Assembly (NCBI RefSeq): GCF_000160075.2
Contig: NZ_KI535342.1
Location: forward strand, 1 to 64,000
Source of the DNA: Abiotrophia defectiva ATCC 49176
Lineage (GTDB): Bacteria; Bacillota; Bacilli; Lactobacillales; Aerococcaceae
DNA: 64,000 nt
Reading direction: 5' to 3'
The stretch's first letter is position 1, and each line of letters opens with the position of its first letter. The notes under the pieces are model-generated. The model searched no databases, was not told where the DNA came from, and was given only the letters and a program-made list of their open reading frames with translations. The translations under genes and the position numbers were made by a program. Below, in pieces: positions 35,215 through 44,777 of this stretch.

Positions 35215-36132
35215 CTAGTGCGCGACAACATGAATCTGATCGACTAGGTCATCAATCAATTGACGTTCAGCTATCCAGACAGAATAGGCTGTCGCACTTC
35301 CGGTAGCCGCACCGCGTTTTAAGGACTGGGCAAAATCGCCTGTCTCTAGGTAGGTCGCTACAAAACCTGCCAACATCGAATCGCCTGCCCCGACTGAGTT
35401 AACCACTGTCCCCTTAGGGATATCTGAGCTAAAGACTTGGCCATCCTCCGTTAGAAGTAAGGCGCCCTCACCACCTCGGGATACAATGATATGGCGTGCT
35501 CCTAAGTCCTGAAGTTTCTTGGCATAATGGATTATTTCTGCCTCATCCTTCAAACTAACCCCAAAAATCTCACCTAATTCATGATGATTAGGCTTGATAA
35601 CAAAAGGCCGGTAAGGCAAGCACTCGGTCAAAAGTTGCTTGTTGGTATCCAACACAAATTTTGCGTCCCGCTCTTGGCAGAGTTTGGCAATGGCAGTATA
35701 GGCCTTGACATCAAGCCCAGGAGCCGCATTTCCGGCTAAGAAAACCACATCATCTGCACCTAAGTCTCGCTCAAAAATGGCCAATAGTTCCGCAAACTTT
35801 TCTGGGCTCACTTGGGGGCCTGCAGCATTGATTTCTGTCTCTTCTTGAGACTTGACTTTGACATTGACTCGCGTAATGCCATCCACTTCAACAAAAAGTG
35901 GTTTGACACCTTCTTGGATGAGGGTGTCTTTGATATATTGACCGGTAAATCCGCCTACGAATCCGGTCGCATAGTTGACATGCCCTAAGCGCTGTAAGAC
36001 AAGGGAAACGTTGATTCCCTTACCTCCGGCAACATAGGCCTCTCCCTTAGATCGATTTAACTCTCCTAGTTGACATTGGTCAACCTGGATGACAAGATCG
36101 ACGGCAGGGTTAAAGGTAATCGTATAAATCAC
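35215..36132 (-). CDS. fruK: 1-phosphofructokinase
   Basis: A 305-aa PfkB-family kinase converting fructose 1-phosphate to fructose 1,6-bisphosphate. Family motifs: AGGKGINVS near the N terminus, TEINAAGPQVS, and the C-terminal GTVVNSVGAGDSMLAGF with the catalytic aspartate of GAGDS. The GTG at 36132 is preferred over the GTG at 36144, which overlaps the AAGGAGT site. The RBS lies in the end of fruR (gap 5 bp), so translation is coupled. All three fru genes appear to start with GTG. Confidence 0.94.
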   Translation of the reverse strand: MIYTITFNPAVDLVIQVDQCQLGELNRSKGEAYVAGGKGINVSLVLQRLGHVNYATGFVGGFTGQYIKDTLIQEGVKPLFVEVDGITRVNVKVKSQEETEINAAGPQVSPEKFAELLAIFERDLGADDVVFLAGNAAPGLDVKAYTAIAKLCQERDAKFVLDTNKQLLTECLPYRPFVIKPNHHELGEIFGVSLKDEAEIIHYAKKLQDLGARHIIVSRGGEGALLLTEDGQVFSSDIPKGTVVNSVGAGDSMLAGFVATYLETGDFAQSLKRGAATGSATAYSVWIAERQLIDDLVDQIHVVAH

Positions 36133-36137
36133 GAAAT

Positions 36138-36884
36138 TTAACACTCCTTCACTGTCGTGAGTTGCATAAGAGGCACGCGTTGCCCCTCTGTTAAGGCATG
36201 AGTAATAAGAATCGCCTCCTCGACATTGGCGACATGGCAGAAACTGACCCGTCCTAACTTGGTAGCATCAGCCAAAACATAGACCTGGTTGGCTTGTTGC
36301 ATAGCCTGTCGCTTAAGGGCGGCCTCCTCCTGGTCTGGCGTCGTATAGCCCCATTCCGCATCCACTCCGTTCATACCCATGAAGACATGGTCAAAACGAT
36401 AGCGTGCTAGTTGTGCTTGCGCTTGTGCACCAATAATGGCCCGCGTCTTCGGCTTCACCTGGCCACCCAATAAGATAACTGACTCACCATAGTCACACAG
36501 CAAGTCGGCTTGACTGAGCCCATTGGTAACCACCGTCACGCCCTGGCCAACCAAATGCGGTATCATGGCCAAGGTTGTTGTGCCTGCGTCTAGGTAGATG
36601 ACTTGTCCAGCAGATACCTGGGCGGCTGCTGTCTCAGCAATAAGGGCCTTGTCACTACTGTTCCGACCTAGTTTTTCTTTGTAGCTAGATTCGCGATCCA
36701 AATGATAGACCCGTTTGGCCCCGCCACGCACTCGTACCAAGCGCCCTGCTTCTTCCAGCTGAGATAAATCCCGCCGTATAGTGGACTCTGATACCGACAG
36801 CTTAGCCATCAAATCTTGTAGGCTGACAACATGCGCTTGCTCTAGTTCTGCTAGAATTAGTTGATGTCGCGTTTGAGTTAACAC
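36138..36884 (-). CDS. fruR: DeoR-family repressor of the fructose operon
   Basis: A 248-aa regulator: N-terminal DeoR helix-turn-helix (VVSLQDLMAKLSVSESTIRRDLSQLEEAGRLVRVRGGA) and a C-terminal sugar-phosphate-sensing domain (VIYLDAGTTT, VTNGL, LGGQVKPKTRAIIG). It should respond to fructose 1-phosphate and control fruR-fruK-fruA. GTG 36884 is chosen because GAGGTG lies 6 bp upstream; the GTG at 36893 lies within that site. Three direct repeats upstream are likely its operators. Confidence 0.92.
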   Translation of the reverse strand: MLTQTRHQLILAELEQAHVVSLQDLMAKLSVSESTIRRDLSQLEEAGRLVRVRGGAKRVYHLDRESSYKEKLGRNSSDKALIAETAAAQVSAGQVIYLDAGTTTLAMIPHLVGQGVTVVTNGLSQADLLCDYGESVILLGGQVKPKTRAIIGAQAQAQLARYRFDHVFMGMNGVDAEWGYTTPDQEEAALKRQAMQQANQVYVLADATKLGRVSFCHVANVEEAILITHALTEGQRVPLMQLTTVKEC

Positions 36885-36904
36885 TCTTATCACCTCACAA
36901 CCAA

Positions 36905-36933
36905 ATTATACACCGCTTTCGGTCAGCATTCAA
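36905..36933 (-). promoter_or_regulatory. Promoter of the fru operon
   Basis: Minus strand TTGAAT (36933-36928), 17-bp spacer, TATAAT (36910-36905). The -35 lies inside the first of three operator-like repeats. Confidence 0.82.
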
Positions 36934-36977
36934 TCGTTTTCGGTCATTTTCATTCATAAAACGGTCATTTTCATTCA
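36920..36977. repeat. Three direct repeats at 21-bp spacing, probable FruR operators
   Basis: CGGTCATTTTCATTCA occurs exactly at 36941-36956 and 36962-36977. A degenerate copy (CGGTCAGCATTCA) starts at 36920. Starts are 21 bp apart each time, two helical turns, so bound proteins would lie on one face. The first copy overlaps the -35 of the fru promoter. Confidence 0.7.
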
Positions 36978-37136
36978 AACCCTAATTTCTCGGTGCCTTA
37001 ATATTGTAGAATTTTACGCTTTCAGAAAACAAGTTCGCTCCCAACTAAAACTTTAGAAAGATTTGAGATTTGCTTGAGAGATATTTGAAGTTCACTTGGT
37101 AAGCTATAGATAAGTAATAAGTAAAGGAGTAAGATC

Positions 37137-38069
37137 ATGGAAGATATCTTAGTCATTCAAAATCTTAGTAAGCATTACGGCGACCAAGTAGCTTTGGACT
37201 CGCTCAGCCTCAAGCTAAAGAAAGGAGAAATCTATGGCCTAATCGGTCAAAACGGCGCGGGTAAAACCACCCTTATCAAGTTGATTACCCAAATAATCGC
37301 ACCTAGTCAAGGCACCGTCTCCATCATGGGCTCACGTAACCCTAAAGAGTGGACTGCTGCCCTCCACCATGTGGGTACTGTCATTGAAACACCGGTGGCA
37401 CACCAACATCTATCTGCCTACGACAATCTCCGTTTTTACTGCCTAGACCGTGGCATCAAAAAACCGGATAGTCGGATTAAGGAAACCTTGGACTATGTCG
37501 GCTTAAGTCAAACTGGCACAAAAAAATTTCGAGACTTCTCTCTTGGAATGAAACAACGTCTGGGTATCGCCATCGCTATTCTATCTCGGCCTGATTTACT
37601 TATCTTAGACGAACCTATCAATGGGCTCGATCCTGTCGGTATTCAAGAGTTTCGCGAGATGGTCCTCCGCCTTAACCGCGAATTAGGCATGACCCTGATT
37701 ATTTCTAGCCATATCCTGTCAGAATTATACTTGGTGGCTAGTCGCTTCGGCTTCATTCATCAAGGACAGCTCATCCAAGAGCTTTCCAAGGAGGAGTTCG
37801 ACCGCGAAAGTGGCGACTACATTATCCTCCAGTCCCAAAAGACTCAAATGGCTAAGGACTTTGTTAAAAAACAGCTAGGTTTTAGCCTTAAACCCAGCCA
37901 TCAGACCGACCAATTACAGTTAATCGGCAAAGCAGAGGATATACCAGAACTGGCTAAGGCCTTGGTTTTAGCTGACATTCCAATCAGTGCGCTCTACTAC
38001 GCCCATAAAGATTTAGAGCGATACTTTACCGATTTAATTCAAGTTCAAGGAGGAAAACAGTATGCTTAA
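37137..38069 (+). CDS. ABC transporter ATP-binding protein (lantibiotic/bacitracin export-like)
   Basis: A 310-aa single ATPase domain (1-~220): Walker A GQNGAGKTT (38-46), signature FSLGMKQRLG, Walker B LLILDEPINGLDP, H in ISSHILSE; plus a ~90-residue C-terminal extension as in the BcrA/NatA/YhcH group. It should power the membrane protein coded by the next gene (8-bp overlap). No two-component system adjoins it, unlike many peptide-immunity exporters. Upstream (37055-37100) lie several TTGAGA/TTGAA repeats before a poor -10, suggesting activator control. Substrate unknown. Confidence 0.9.
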   Translation: MEDILVIQNLSKHYGDQVALDSLSLKLKKGEIYGLIGQNGAGKTTLIKLITQIIAPSQGTVSIMGSRNPKEWTAALHHVGTVIETPVAHQHLSAYDNLRFYCLDRGIKKPDSRIKETLDYVGLSQTGTKKFRDFSLGMKQRLGIAIAILSRPDLLILDEPINGLDPVGIQEFREMVLRLNRELGMTLIISSHILSELYLVASRFGFIHQGQLIQELSKEEFDRESGDYIILQSQKTQMAKDFVKKQLGFSLKPSHQTDQLQLIGKAEDIPELAKALVLADIPISALYYAHKDLERYFTDLIQVQGGKQYA

Positions 38070-38784
38070 TAGTATCAAAGCCGATTATTATCGTCTGGTC
38101 CGCTCTGTCGGATTTTGGGGCATTCAGGCCTTCTGTGTCCTAGGAATTCTGCTAGCCATTTTTACTTCGCGAGTTACTACTTCTAATTCTGGCTTCTTCT
38201 TCGCCATGGATGCCGTGTCTTATAACATAGGCCTACTTTTCATCTCCTGTAATGTGGTGACCACCCTACTCTTAGGAGTCGACCTTAACAACAAACTCTA
38301 TCATAATAATCTGACTACAGGCAAAACCCGTGGCCAGTATTACCTAGCTAAATCCTTGACCATTGCTAGTCTTATTCTCTTACAATTTTTCCTTCTCTAT
38401 GCTGCAGGTTACGTCATTGAATTCTTGCGGTCAGGGGGCCAGATGGGGAGCCTACCAGCGGATTTCTGGCCTAAGTTTCTGATTACCTTCCTGATTCAGT
38501 GCCTTTGTACCTATGCTTGGTTCTGCGTTACCAGCTTCGTCCTCTTCCTGACTCGCAACTACAGCATGGTTTTCATTGTCTACTTTACCGTTTTTATCTT
38601 CTTAAAAATCCCTGGCGAATTGATTGACCCAAATAATGACTGGTTTAAGGCCATTGTCATGGAATTTGTCTATGAGAGTACAGCTAGCTTTAGTATGACA
38701 AGCAAGACGGCTATTTTCGCCTTTGCCTTAAGTCTGGCCTTCACTCTCGCTGGATTCTATACCTTCAAGCGTCGCGACCTCTAA
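38062..38784 (+). CDS. ABC-2 type transporter permease
   Basis: A 240-aa membrane protein with about six hydrophobic segments (near residues 17-37, 55-75, 97-120, 140-165, 170-185, 215-235). It follows the ABC-2 pattern where the first helix comes after an NSIKADYYRLVRSVGFW start. GGAGG precedes the ATG, and the 8-bp overlap with the ATPase gene couples translation. Together they form an exporter or immunity-type complex of unknown substrate. Confidence 0.88.
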   Translation: MLNSIKADYYRLVRSVGFWGIQAFCVLGILLAIFTSRVTTSNSGFFFAMDAVSYNIGLLFISCNVVTTLLLGVDLNNKLYHNNLTTGKTRGQYYLAKSLTIASLILLQFFLLYAAGYVIEFLRSGGQMGSLPADFWPKFLITFLIQCLCTYAWFCVTSFVLFLTRNYSMVFIVYFTVFIFLKIPGELIDPNNDWFKAIVMEFVYESTASFSMTSKTAIFAFALSLAFTLAGFYTFKRRDL

Positions 38785-38801
38785 AACCTATCTTCAAATA
38801 A

Positions 38802-38839
38802 AAGTCCCCCTATGTCACCTGACACAGGGGGCTTATTTT
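38802..38839 (+). terminator. Terminator of the ABC exporter operon
   Basis: Stem CCCCCT-a-TGTC / GACA-c-AGGGGG with an ACCT loop and flanking AAG/CTT pairs, tail TTATTTT. Confidence 0.85.
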
Positions 38840-38846
38840 GGATATA

Positions 38847-38874
38847 GAAAAAGGGCCTCCGAAGAGACCCTTTT
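38847..38874 (-). terminator. Terminator of tuf
   Basis: About 11-bp stem AAAAGGG-CTC / GAG-CCCTTTT with one mismatch and a CGAA loop; minus-strand tail TTTTTCTAT. Confidence 0.88.
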
Positions 38875-38897
38875 GGAAAGGCATATTAAGCTTAGAA

Positions 38898-40085
38898 TTA
38901 AGCTAAGACTTTAGATACCACACCGGCACCTACAGTACGGCCACCTTCACGAATAGAGAACTTAGTCCCTTCTTCGATCGCGATTGGGTGGATCAATTCA
39001 ACAACCATTTGTACGTTGTCGCCTGGCATAACCATTTCAGTACCTTCTGGTAAAGTAACAACACCAGTTACGTCAGTTGTACGGAAGTAGAATTGTGGAC
39101 GGTAGTTAGAGAAGAATGGAGTGTGACGACCACCTTCTTCTTTAGACAATACGTACACTTCAGCTTCGAACTTAGTGTGCGGAGTGATTGAACCTGGTTT
39201 AGATAATACTTGACCACGTTGGATTTGGTCACGAGTTACACCACGTAACAAGGTACCAACGTTGTCCCCAGCTTCAGCGTAATCCAATAACTTACGGAAC
39301 ATTTCAACACCGGTAACGGTAGTCTTAGAAGTTTCTTCTTCGATACCAACGATTTCAACTTCGTCACCAACGCGAACTTGACCACGTTCAACACGACCAG
39401 TTGCAACAGTACCACGACCAGTGATAGAGAATACGTCTTCGACTGGCATCATGAATGGCTTGTCAGTGTCACGTTCTGGTTCTGGAATGTAAGCATCAAC
39501 TTGTTCCATCAATTCTAAAACTTTAGCTTCGTAGTTAGCGTCGCCTTCTAAAGCTTTCAAAGCTGAACCAGCGATAACTGGAGTGTCGTCGCCTGGGAAG
39601 TCGTATTCAGACAAGAGGTCACGAACTTCCATTTCAACTAATTCGAGCAATTCTTCGTCGTCAACCATGTCAACTTTGTTCAAGAATACTACGATGTAAG
39701 GAACACCAACTTGACGAGACAAGAGGATGTGTTCACGAGTTTGTGGCATTGGGCCGTCAGCAGCAGATACAACGAGGATCGCGCCGTCCATTTGAGCAGC
39801 ACCAGTGATCATGTTTTTAACGTAGTCCGCGTGACCTGGGCAGTCAACGTGAGCGTAGTGACGGTTAGCTGTTTCGTACTCGATGTGAGAAGTGTTGATT
39901 GTGATCCCACGTTCTTTTTCTTCTGGAGCGTTATCGATTTGGTCGTATGAACGAGCTTCACCGTAACCTTGTTTAGCTAATACAGTTGCGATTGCAGCTG
40001 ATAAGGTAGTTTTACCATGGTCAACGTGACCAATTGTACCAATGTTTACGTGTGGTTTAGAACGGTCAAATTTTTGTTTTGCCAT
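38898..40085 (-). CDS. tuf: Elongation factor Tu
   Basis: A 395-aa GTPase delivering aminoacyl-tRNA to the ribosome. P-loop GHVDHGKTT near 18-26, switch [26 protein letters not shown], then domains 2 and 3 ending [16 protein letters not shown]. Normal length. Codon use is strongly restricted, as expected for one of the most expressed genes. It has its own promoter inside an inverted repeat 67-116 bp upstream and its own terminator. Confidence 0.98.
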   Translation of the reverse strand: MAKQKFDRSKPHVNIGTIGHVDHGKTTLSAAIATVLAKQGYGEARSYDQIDNAPEEKERGITINTSHIEYETANRHYAHVDCPGHADYVKNMITGAAQMDGAILVVSAADGPMPQTREHILLSRQVGVPYIVVFLNKVDMVDDEELLELVEMEVRDLLSEYDFPGDDTPVIAGSALKALEGDANYEAKVLELMEQVDAYIPEPERDTDKPFMMPVEDVFSITGRGTVATGRVERGQVRVGDEVEIVGIEEETSKTTVTGVEMFRKLLDYAEAGDNVGTLLRGVTRDQIQRGQVLSKPGSITPHTKFEAEVYVLSKEEGGRHTPFFSNYRPQFYFRTTDVTGVVTLPEGTEMVMPGDNVQMVVELIHPIAIEEGTKFSIREGGRTVGAGVVSKVLA

Positions 40086-40123
40086 TTTAATTTCTGCCTC
40101 CTAAAAATAGTTGAGTTTGTTTT

Positions 40124-40144
40124 ATAGATTTCAATTAAATCTAT
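40124..40144 (-). promoter_or_regulatory. Hairpin in the tuf mRNA leader
   Basis: Perfect 8-bp stem ATAGATTT / AAATCTAT with a 5-nt loop, starting a few bases after the expected transcription start. Probably a 5' stabilising stem-loop; function inferred. Confidence 0.45.
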
Positions 40145-40151
40145 CAGTAGT

Positions 40152-40180
40152 ATTATACCTAGAAATGGGGCAAAATTCAA
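40152..40180 (-). promoter_or_regulatory. Promoter of tuf
   Basis: Minus strand TTGAAT (40180-40175), 17-bp spacer, TATAAT (40157-40152). It lies mostly within the inverted repeat 40158-40201. Confidence 0.82.
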
Positions 40181-40201
40181 GATTTTGCACCATTTTCTAG
40201 G
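40158..40201. repeat. Long inverted repeat in the fusA-tuf gap
   Basis: Arms of about 19-20 nt (CCTAGAAA-TGG-GCAAAAT and its complement, with one bulge and one mismatch) flank a TCAAG loop. As RNA from fusA it would form a long stem without a U run. As DNA it encloses the tuf -35. Confidence 0.7.
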
Positions 40202-40206
40202 CTTGG

Positions 40207-40230
40207 GGAATAACGCTTATTCGTTATTCC
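40207..40230. repeat. Hairpin after fusA
   Basis: Perfect 9-bp inverted repeat GGAATAACG / CGTTATTCC with a 6-nt loop, 18 bp after the fusA stop. No U run, so more likely an mRNA 3' stem than a full terminator. Confidence 0.55.
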
Positions 40231-40247
40231 AAGCAAGTCCGGTCAGA

Positions 40248-42338
40248 TTACTCTTCTGACTTGCCGCCGTATTTCTTGATGATTTCTTCTGCGATTGACT
40301 TCGGCACATCTTCATAGTGGTCGAAGGTCATAGAGAAGGTACCACGCCCTTGAGTTGCAGAACGCAAGGTAGTTGCGTAACCGAACATTTCAGACAATGG
40401 AATCATACCTTTAACGATTTGAGCGTTACCGCGTACTTCAGAACCTTCAACGCGACCGCGACGAGAGTTCACGTGACCCATAACGTCCCCGAAGTATTCT
40501 TCAGGCACAGTAATTTCAACTGCCATCATAGGTTCCAAGATGCTTGGGTTAGCTTTCTTAGCAGCTGCACGGAGTGCTAAGGACGCCGCTACCTTAAAGG
40601 CAGTTTCAGAAGAGTCGACATCGTGGTAAGAACCATCGTAAAGCTTAGCTTTGATGTCTACCATTGGGAAGCCTGCGAGGACACCATTTTCCATAGCGTC
40701 TTTCAAACCAGCTTCAACCGCTGGGATGTATTCACGAGGAACCACACCACCGACGATTGCGTTTTCGAATTCGAAACCAGCACCTTCTTCGTTTGGTGTG
40801 AATTCGATCCATACGTGACCGTATTGACCTTTACCACCAGACTGACGAACGAACTTACCTTCTGCTTGAGTTGCAGAACGGAAGGTTTCACGGTAAGAAA
40901 CTTGTGGCGCACCCACGTTAGCTTCTACCTTGAATTCACGACGCATACGGTCAACGATGATATCCAAGTGTAACTCACCCATACCAGCGATAACTGTTTC
41001 ACCAGTTTCTTGGTTAGTGTAAGCACGGAAGGTTGGGTCTTCTTCAGCCAATTTTTGTAAGGCTACACCCATCTTATCTTGGTCAGCTTTTGACTTAGGT
41101 TCAATCGCTACTTCGATAACTGGATCTGGGAATTCCATAGACTCGAGGATTACTTCGTTCTTCTCGTCACAGAGAGTGTCCCCAGTAGTAGTGTCTTTCA
41201 AACCAACTGCTGCCGCAATGTCACCTGAGAATACTTCAGGAATTTCTTGACGGTGGTTGGCGTGCATTTGTAAGATACGGCCGACACGTTCACGTTTGCC
41301 TTTAGTAGCGTTTTGAACGTAAGAACCGGATTGTAAAGTACCAGAGTAGACACGGAAGAAGGTTAAACGACCTACGAATGGGTCAGTCATAACTTTGAAG
41401 GCCAAAGCAGAGAATGGCTCTTCGTCGTTAGCATGACGTTCAACTTCAGCGCCAGTATCTGGGTCAATCCCTTTGATAGCTGGAACGTCTAATGGAGATG
41501 GAAGGTAGTCGATAACCCCATCCAACATTAATTGAACCCCTTTGTTCTTGAAGGCAGAACCACAGAATACTGGGTAGAAGTCCGCTGCAACAGTTGCTTT
41601 ACGGATTGCTGCTTTCAAAGTAGGTACGTCGATTTCTTCGCCTTCCAAGTAAGCCATCATGAGTTCTTCGTCAGTTTCAGCAACTGCTTCAACTAACTTA
41701 GTACGCCATTCTTCAGCTAAATCTTGTAAGTCACCTGGGATTTCGATTTCTTCAATGTCAGTCCCTAAGTCGTTAGTGTAGTTGTAGGCTTTCATTTCCA
41801 CTAAGTCAATGATACCTGAGAACTCATCTTCAGCACCAATTGGTAATTGAACTGGATGAGCGTTTGCTTGTAAGCGTTCGTGCAAGGTTCTTACAGAGTA
41901 TAAGAAGTCCGCACCAATCTTGTCCATCTTGTTGATGAAGACCAAACGAGGAACACCGTAAGTGGTAGCTTGACGCCATACGGTTTCAGTTTGAGGTTCT
42001 ACCCCAGACTGAGCATCCAATAAGGCAACGGCACCATCAAGAACCCGGAGAGAACGTTCTACTTCGACAGTGAAGTCCACGTGCCCTGGTGTGTCGATGA
42101 TGTTGATCCGGTGGTTAGCCCATTGCGCAGTAGTTGCGGCAGAGGTGATGGTAATCCCACGTTCTTGTTCTTGCTCCATCCAGTCCATTTGGGAAGCCCC
42201 TTCGTGGGTTTCACCAATTTTGTGGATACGGCCGGTATAGTACAAGACACGTTCAGTCGTGGTGGTTTTACCAGCATCGATGTGGGCCATGATACCAATA
42301 TTACGAGTTTTCTCTAGCGAAAATTCTCTTTTTGCCAT
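40248..42338 (-). CDS. fusA: Elongation factor G
   Basis: A 696-aa translocase GTPase. P-loop AHIDAGKTT near 17-25, [23 protein letters not shown], then domains II-V ending [23 protein letters not shown]. Length normal. It follows rpsG by 92 bp; that gap contains a terminator-like hairpin, so fusA may be partly uncoupled from rpsL-rpsG. Confidence 0.98.
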   Translation of the reverse strand: MAKREFSLEKTRNIGIMAHIDAGKTTTTERVLYYTGRIHKIGETHEGASQMDWMEQEQERGITITSAATTAQWANHRINIIDTPGHVDFTVEVERSLRVLDGAVALLDAQSGVEPQTETVWRQATTYGVPRLVFINKMDKIGADFLYSVRTLHERLQANAHPVQLPIGAEDEFSGIIDLVEMKAYNYTNDLGTDIEEIEIPGDLQDLAEEWRTKLVEAVAETDEELMMAYLEGEEIDVPTLKAAIRKATVAADFYPVFCGSAFKNKGVQLMLDGVIDYLPSPLDVPAIKGIDPDTGAEVERHANDEEPFSALAFKVMTDPFVGRLTFFRVYSGTLQSGSYVQNATKGKRERVGRILQMHANHRQEIPEVFSGDIAAAVGLKDTTTGDTLCDEKNEVILESMEFPDPVIEVAIEPKSKADQDKMGVALQKLAEEDPTFRAYTNQETGETVIAGMGELHLDIIVDRMRREFKVEANVGAPQVSYRETFRSATQAEGKFVRQSGGKGQYGHVWIEFTPNEEGAGFEFENAIVGGVVPREYIPAVEAGLKDAMENGVLAGFPMVDIKAKLYDGSYHDVDSSETAFKVAASLALRAAAKKANPSILEPMMAVEITVPEEYFGDVMGHVNSRRGRVEGSEVRGNAQIVKGMIPLSEMFGYATTLRSATQGRGTFSMTFDHYEDVPKSIAEEIIKKYGGKSEE

Positions 42339-42388
42339 CTTTTTGTTTTACCCCTTTTCAGTTATTTTGAGAGTGTGCATAGTAGTCA

Positions 42389-42415
42389 AAAACCACTAGC
42401 TTATAACAGCTAGTG
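42389..42415 (-). terminator. Intrinsic terminator-like hairpin between rpsG and fusA
   Basis: Perfect 8-bp stem CACTAGCT / AGCTAGTG with a 6-nt loop; the minus strand continues GTTTTTG. It is placed to attenuate read-through from rpsL-rpsG into fusA-tuf. Confidence 0.6.
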
Positions 42416-42430
42416 ATATGACTGAAAATC

Positions 42431-42901
42431 TTACCAACGGTAATGAGCGAATGCTTTGTTGGCTTCTGCCATTTTATGCATGTCTTCGCGTTTCTTAACT
42501 GATGCACCAGTGTTGTTAGCTGCATCCATGATTTCACGCGCTAAACGTAATTCCATGGTCTTTTCACCACGTAAGCGAGAGTAGCTTACCAACCAACGGA
42601 TGGCTAAGGTGTAACGACGTTCTGGACGTACTTCAACTGGTACTTGGTAGTTAGAACCCCCAACACGGCGAGCTTTAACTTCTAATAATGGCATGATGTT
42701 TTCGATTGCTTGTTCGAAAACTTCCATTGGGTCTTGACCGGTTTGTTCGCGCACGATATCAAAAGCAGCATATAAGATAGTAGCAGCTTTACCGCGTTTA
42801 CCATCGAGCATTAAACGGTTAATTGTGCGAGTAACTAATTTTGAATTGTAGAGTGGATCTGGCAAAACTTCGCGTTTTGCGATTGCACCTTTACGAGGCA
42901 T
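42431..42901 (-). CDS. rpsG: 30S ribosomal protein S7
   Basis: A 156-aa 16S rRNA-binding protein nucleating assembly of the 30S head. Starts [20 protein letters not shown] and contains [16 protein letters not shown]; normal length. It follows rpsL by 38 bp in the str operon. S7 often controls its own operon by binding the mRNA; I see no specific mimic here. Confidence 0.98.
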   Translation of the reverse strand: MPRKGAIAKREVLPDPLYNSKLVTRTINRLMLDGKRGKAATILYAAFDIVREQTGQDPMEVFEQAIENIMPLLEVKARRVGGSNYQVPVEVRPERRYTLAIRWLVSYSRLRGEKTMELRLAREIMDAANNTGASVKKREDMHKMAEANKAFAHYRW

Positions 42902-42939
42902 TCAAAATCCTCCTTTCTGAATGTTTAATGATGAGGCTC

Positions 42940-43353
42940 TTAGCCTTTAGGACGTTTGGTACCGTATTTAGAACGGCCTTGTTTACGATCGTTAACACCA
43001 GCAGTGTCAAGCGCACCACGAACGATGTGGTAACGTACCCCTGGTAAGTCTTTTACACGACCACCGCGGATTAAAACAACGCTGTGTTCTTGTAAGTTGT
43101 GACCGATCCCTGGAATGTAAGCTGTCACTTCCATCAAGTTAGACAAACGTACACGGGCATATTTACGTAAAGCTGAGTTAGGTTTCTTCGGTGTCATGGT
43201 CCCCACACGAGTACATACCCCACGTTTTTGTGGAGAGTTGTTGTTCGTTTGGGTCTTCTTGAAACTGTTGTACCCTTTGTTTAATGCTGGTGAGTTTGAC
43301 TTAACGACTTTGGTTTTACGAGGTTTATTAACTAATTGGTTAATAGTTGGCAT
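42940..43353 (-). CDS. rpsL: 30S ribosomal protein S12
   Basis: A 137-aa decoding-centre protein. Contains [11 protein letters not shown] and [16 protein letters not shown]; the lysines linked to streptomycin resistance (positions 43 and 88 in E. coli numbering) are wild type. GGAGGAG precedes the ATG. First gene of rpsL-rpsG-fusA-tuf. Confidence 0.98.
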   Translation of the reverse strand: MPTINQLVNKPRKTKVVKSNSPALNKGYNSFKKTQTNNNSPQKRGVCTRVGTMTPKKPNSALRKYARVRLSNLMEVTAYIPGIGHNLQEHSVVLIRGGRVKDLPGVRYHIVRGALDTAGVNDRKQGRSKYGTKRPKG

Positions 43354-43488
43354 CCAAGCTCCTCCTCCCTTTGCTTTAATCTAGTCCACACATCCAAGTG
43401 TGCCATTTTTATGGAAAAATAATAATGTTGCTTCTATACCAGTCAGCACGACTGAATTTCAGGAATCTCGTATAAAAACACCTCTACT

Positions 43489-43517
43489 AATGTACCAATA
43501 AAATTCGCTTTCGTCAA
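43489..43517 (-). promoter_or_regulatory. Promoter of the str operon
   Basis: Minus strand TTGACG (43517-43512), 17-bp spacer, TACATT (43494-43489), leaving a ~130-nt leader before rpsL. Confidence 0.72.
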
Positions 43518-43576
43518 GGGGGTATGGCGACTTTTTTTGCGATTGGCTTGATTTTTTTGAGCAGTCCTGTGAAAAG

Positions 43577-43604
43577 CAAAAAGCCCTACTCATAAGCAGG
43601 GCTT
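43577..43604 (-). terminator. Terminator after the YjbR-like gene
   Basis: Stem AAGCCCT-CT / AG-AGGGCTT around a short loop; minus-strand tail TTTTTGC. Confidence 0.85.
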
Positions 43605-43613
43605 CTTATGTCC

Positions 43614-44252
43614 TTATTTCTTAACTAAGCGATAGCTTTCCGCTAACATACTGGTCAGCTGATCCCAATCCGTCTGTGCATCTAGTAAGACACTAAACCA
43701 ATGTTTCTTGTTCATGTGATAAGCAGGGAAATAGCGGCAGTTATCGATGCGCTCAAGAATTTGGTCGGGCTGGCCCTTGAGATTAAGCACCAGCACCTGG
43801 TCAGTTCGCGTACTCGTTTTATCCAGTCGGCAATAGTCGACCGGCAAGAAGATGCCAAATAGCTTATCAACCGTCGGCACCTTAAAGCCTATTATTTCCG
43901 GATGGCGCTTAAAGGGATGGGCTGGTGCCAGCCCGTAAGTCGTCGCCACATGATCCACCAAGCGCTCTACTAGCGGATTGTCTTGAATTTGCTGGCCTAA
44001 AATCCGATTGATAATCTCATCTACTTGCTGGCGGAGGGCTGTTACCAGCGCCCCACTGGCACTGACTACCTCAAACAAGGTGTAGGGTTCCTCCATGGCC
44101 AAATCATAGACCACCAGTTCTAGCTCCTGGTCTGATATGGTCATATGAAGCTCAAATTCCCCTTCGGCCAAGACATGTCGCGCCTGGCCATTTTCAAAAC
44201 CCCATTCTGCTAGTGTGGCCTGGCTCAAAGGCTGACCTAGTTTAATCTTCAT
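43614..44252 (-). CDS. MmcQ/YjbR-like protein with N-terminal extension
   Basis: A 212-aa cytoplasmic protein. Residues ~95-212 match the MmcQ/YjbR (CyaY-like) fold: GYGLAPAHPFKRH-type start, GIFLPVDYCRLDK, LVLNLKGQPDQILERI and the family ending YFPAYHMNKKHWFSVLLD. The first ~90 residues are a separate acidic beta-rich part that I do not recognise. The start overlaps the Nudix gene stop by 4 bp (ATGA). The biochemical role of the family is unknown; DNA binding has been proposed. Confidence 0.8.
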   Translation of the reverse strand: MKIKLGQPLSQATLAEWGFENGQARHVLAEGEFELHMTISDQELELVVYDLAMEEPYTLFEVVSASGALVTALRQQVDEIINRILGQQIQDNPLVERLVDHVATTYGLAPAHPFKRHPEIIGFKVPTVDKLFGIFLPVDYCRLDKTSTRTDQVLVLNLKGQPDQILERIDNCRYFPAYHMNKKHWFSVLLDAQTDWDQLTSMLAESYRLVKK

Positions 44253-44773
44253 TTGTCAACCTCCTCTCTCAATGCTAACAACTTGCTGGCAACTGCCTGC
44301 CAACGTTCCCAGTCGCCCGGCACAAGTTTGGCCTGCCATTCCTCCAACTGGTCTGGCGCAAGCCAAAGCCAGTCCTGGTTTTCCTCTGGGTCCAAAACAA
44401 GGGCAGGCGCCTGATCCGCTAAAACAATTCCGTAAATATCTAGCCACCAATTGTCATAGCGATAGTCTTCCAACCAGACCAAGTCATGGTGCGACACCTT
44501 AATCCCTGTCTCCTCCCACAACTCGCGACAAGCAGCAAGTTCCGAGCTTTCGCCTGCCAAAACAGAGCCATTGGCGCCAAATTCCCAATAATTAGGATAA
44601 TGAGCCTTACCATGACTACGCTGGGTCAGTAGAATCTGACCCTTTGCATCCATTACCAAAACGCGCGCCACCAGATGATAATGACCTGGTGGGATGAGGG
44701 CTTCTTGCCCCCTCAAATGCCTGATGCCAGTCAATTGCTTATTGACATCGACTAGTTCCCATACTTCTGACAT
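44249..44773 (-). CDS. Nudix hydrolase
   Basis: A 174-aa Nudix pyrophosphohydrolase. The Nudix box occupies residues 69-91 with all signature positions (G69, E75, R83, E84, E87, E88, G90). The surrounding LVARVLVMDAKGQILLTQRS and YWEFGANGSVL resemble the IDI/YfcD-type subgroup. Start 44773 is chosen over an upstream ATG because AAGGA lies 9 bp ahead and the start lies at the end of the GNAT gene. Substrate unknown. Confidence 0.88.
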   Translation of the reverse strand: MSEVWELVDVNKQLTGIRHLRGQEALIPPGHYHLVARVLVMDAKGQILLTQRSHGKAHYPNYWEFGANGSVLAGESSELAACRELWEETGIKVSHHDLVWLEDYRYDNWWLDIYGIVLADQAPALVLDPEENQDWLWLAPDQLEEWQAKLVPGDWERWQAVASKLLALREEVDK

Positions 44774-44777
44774 CTGA

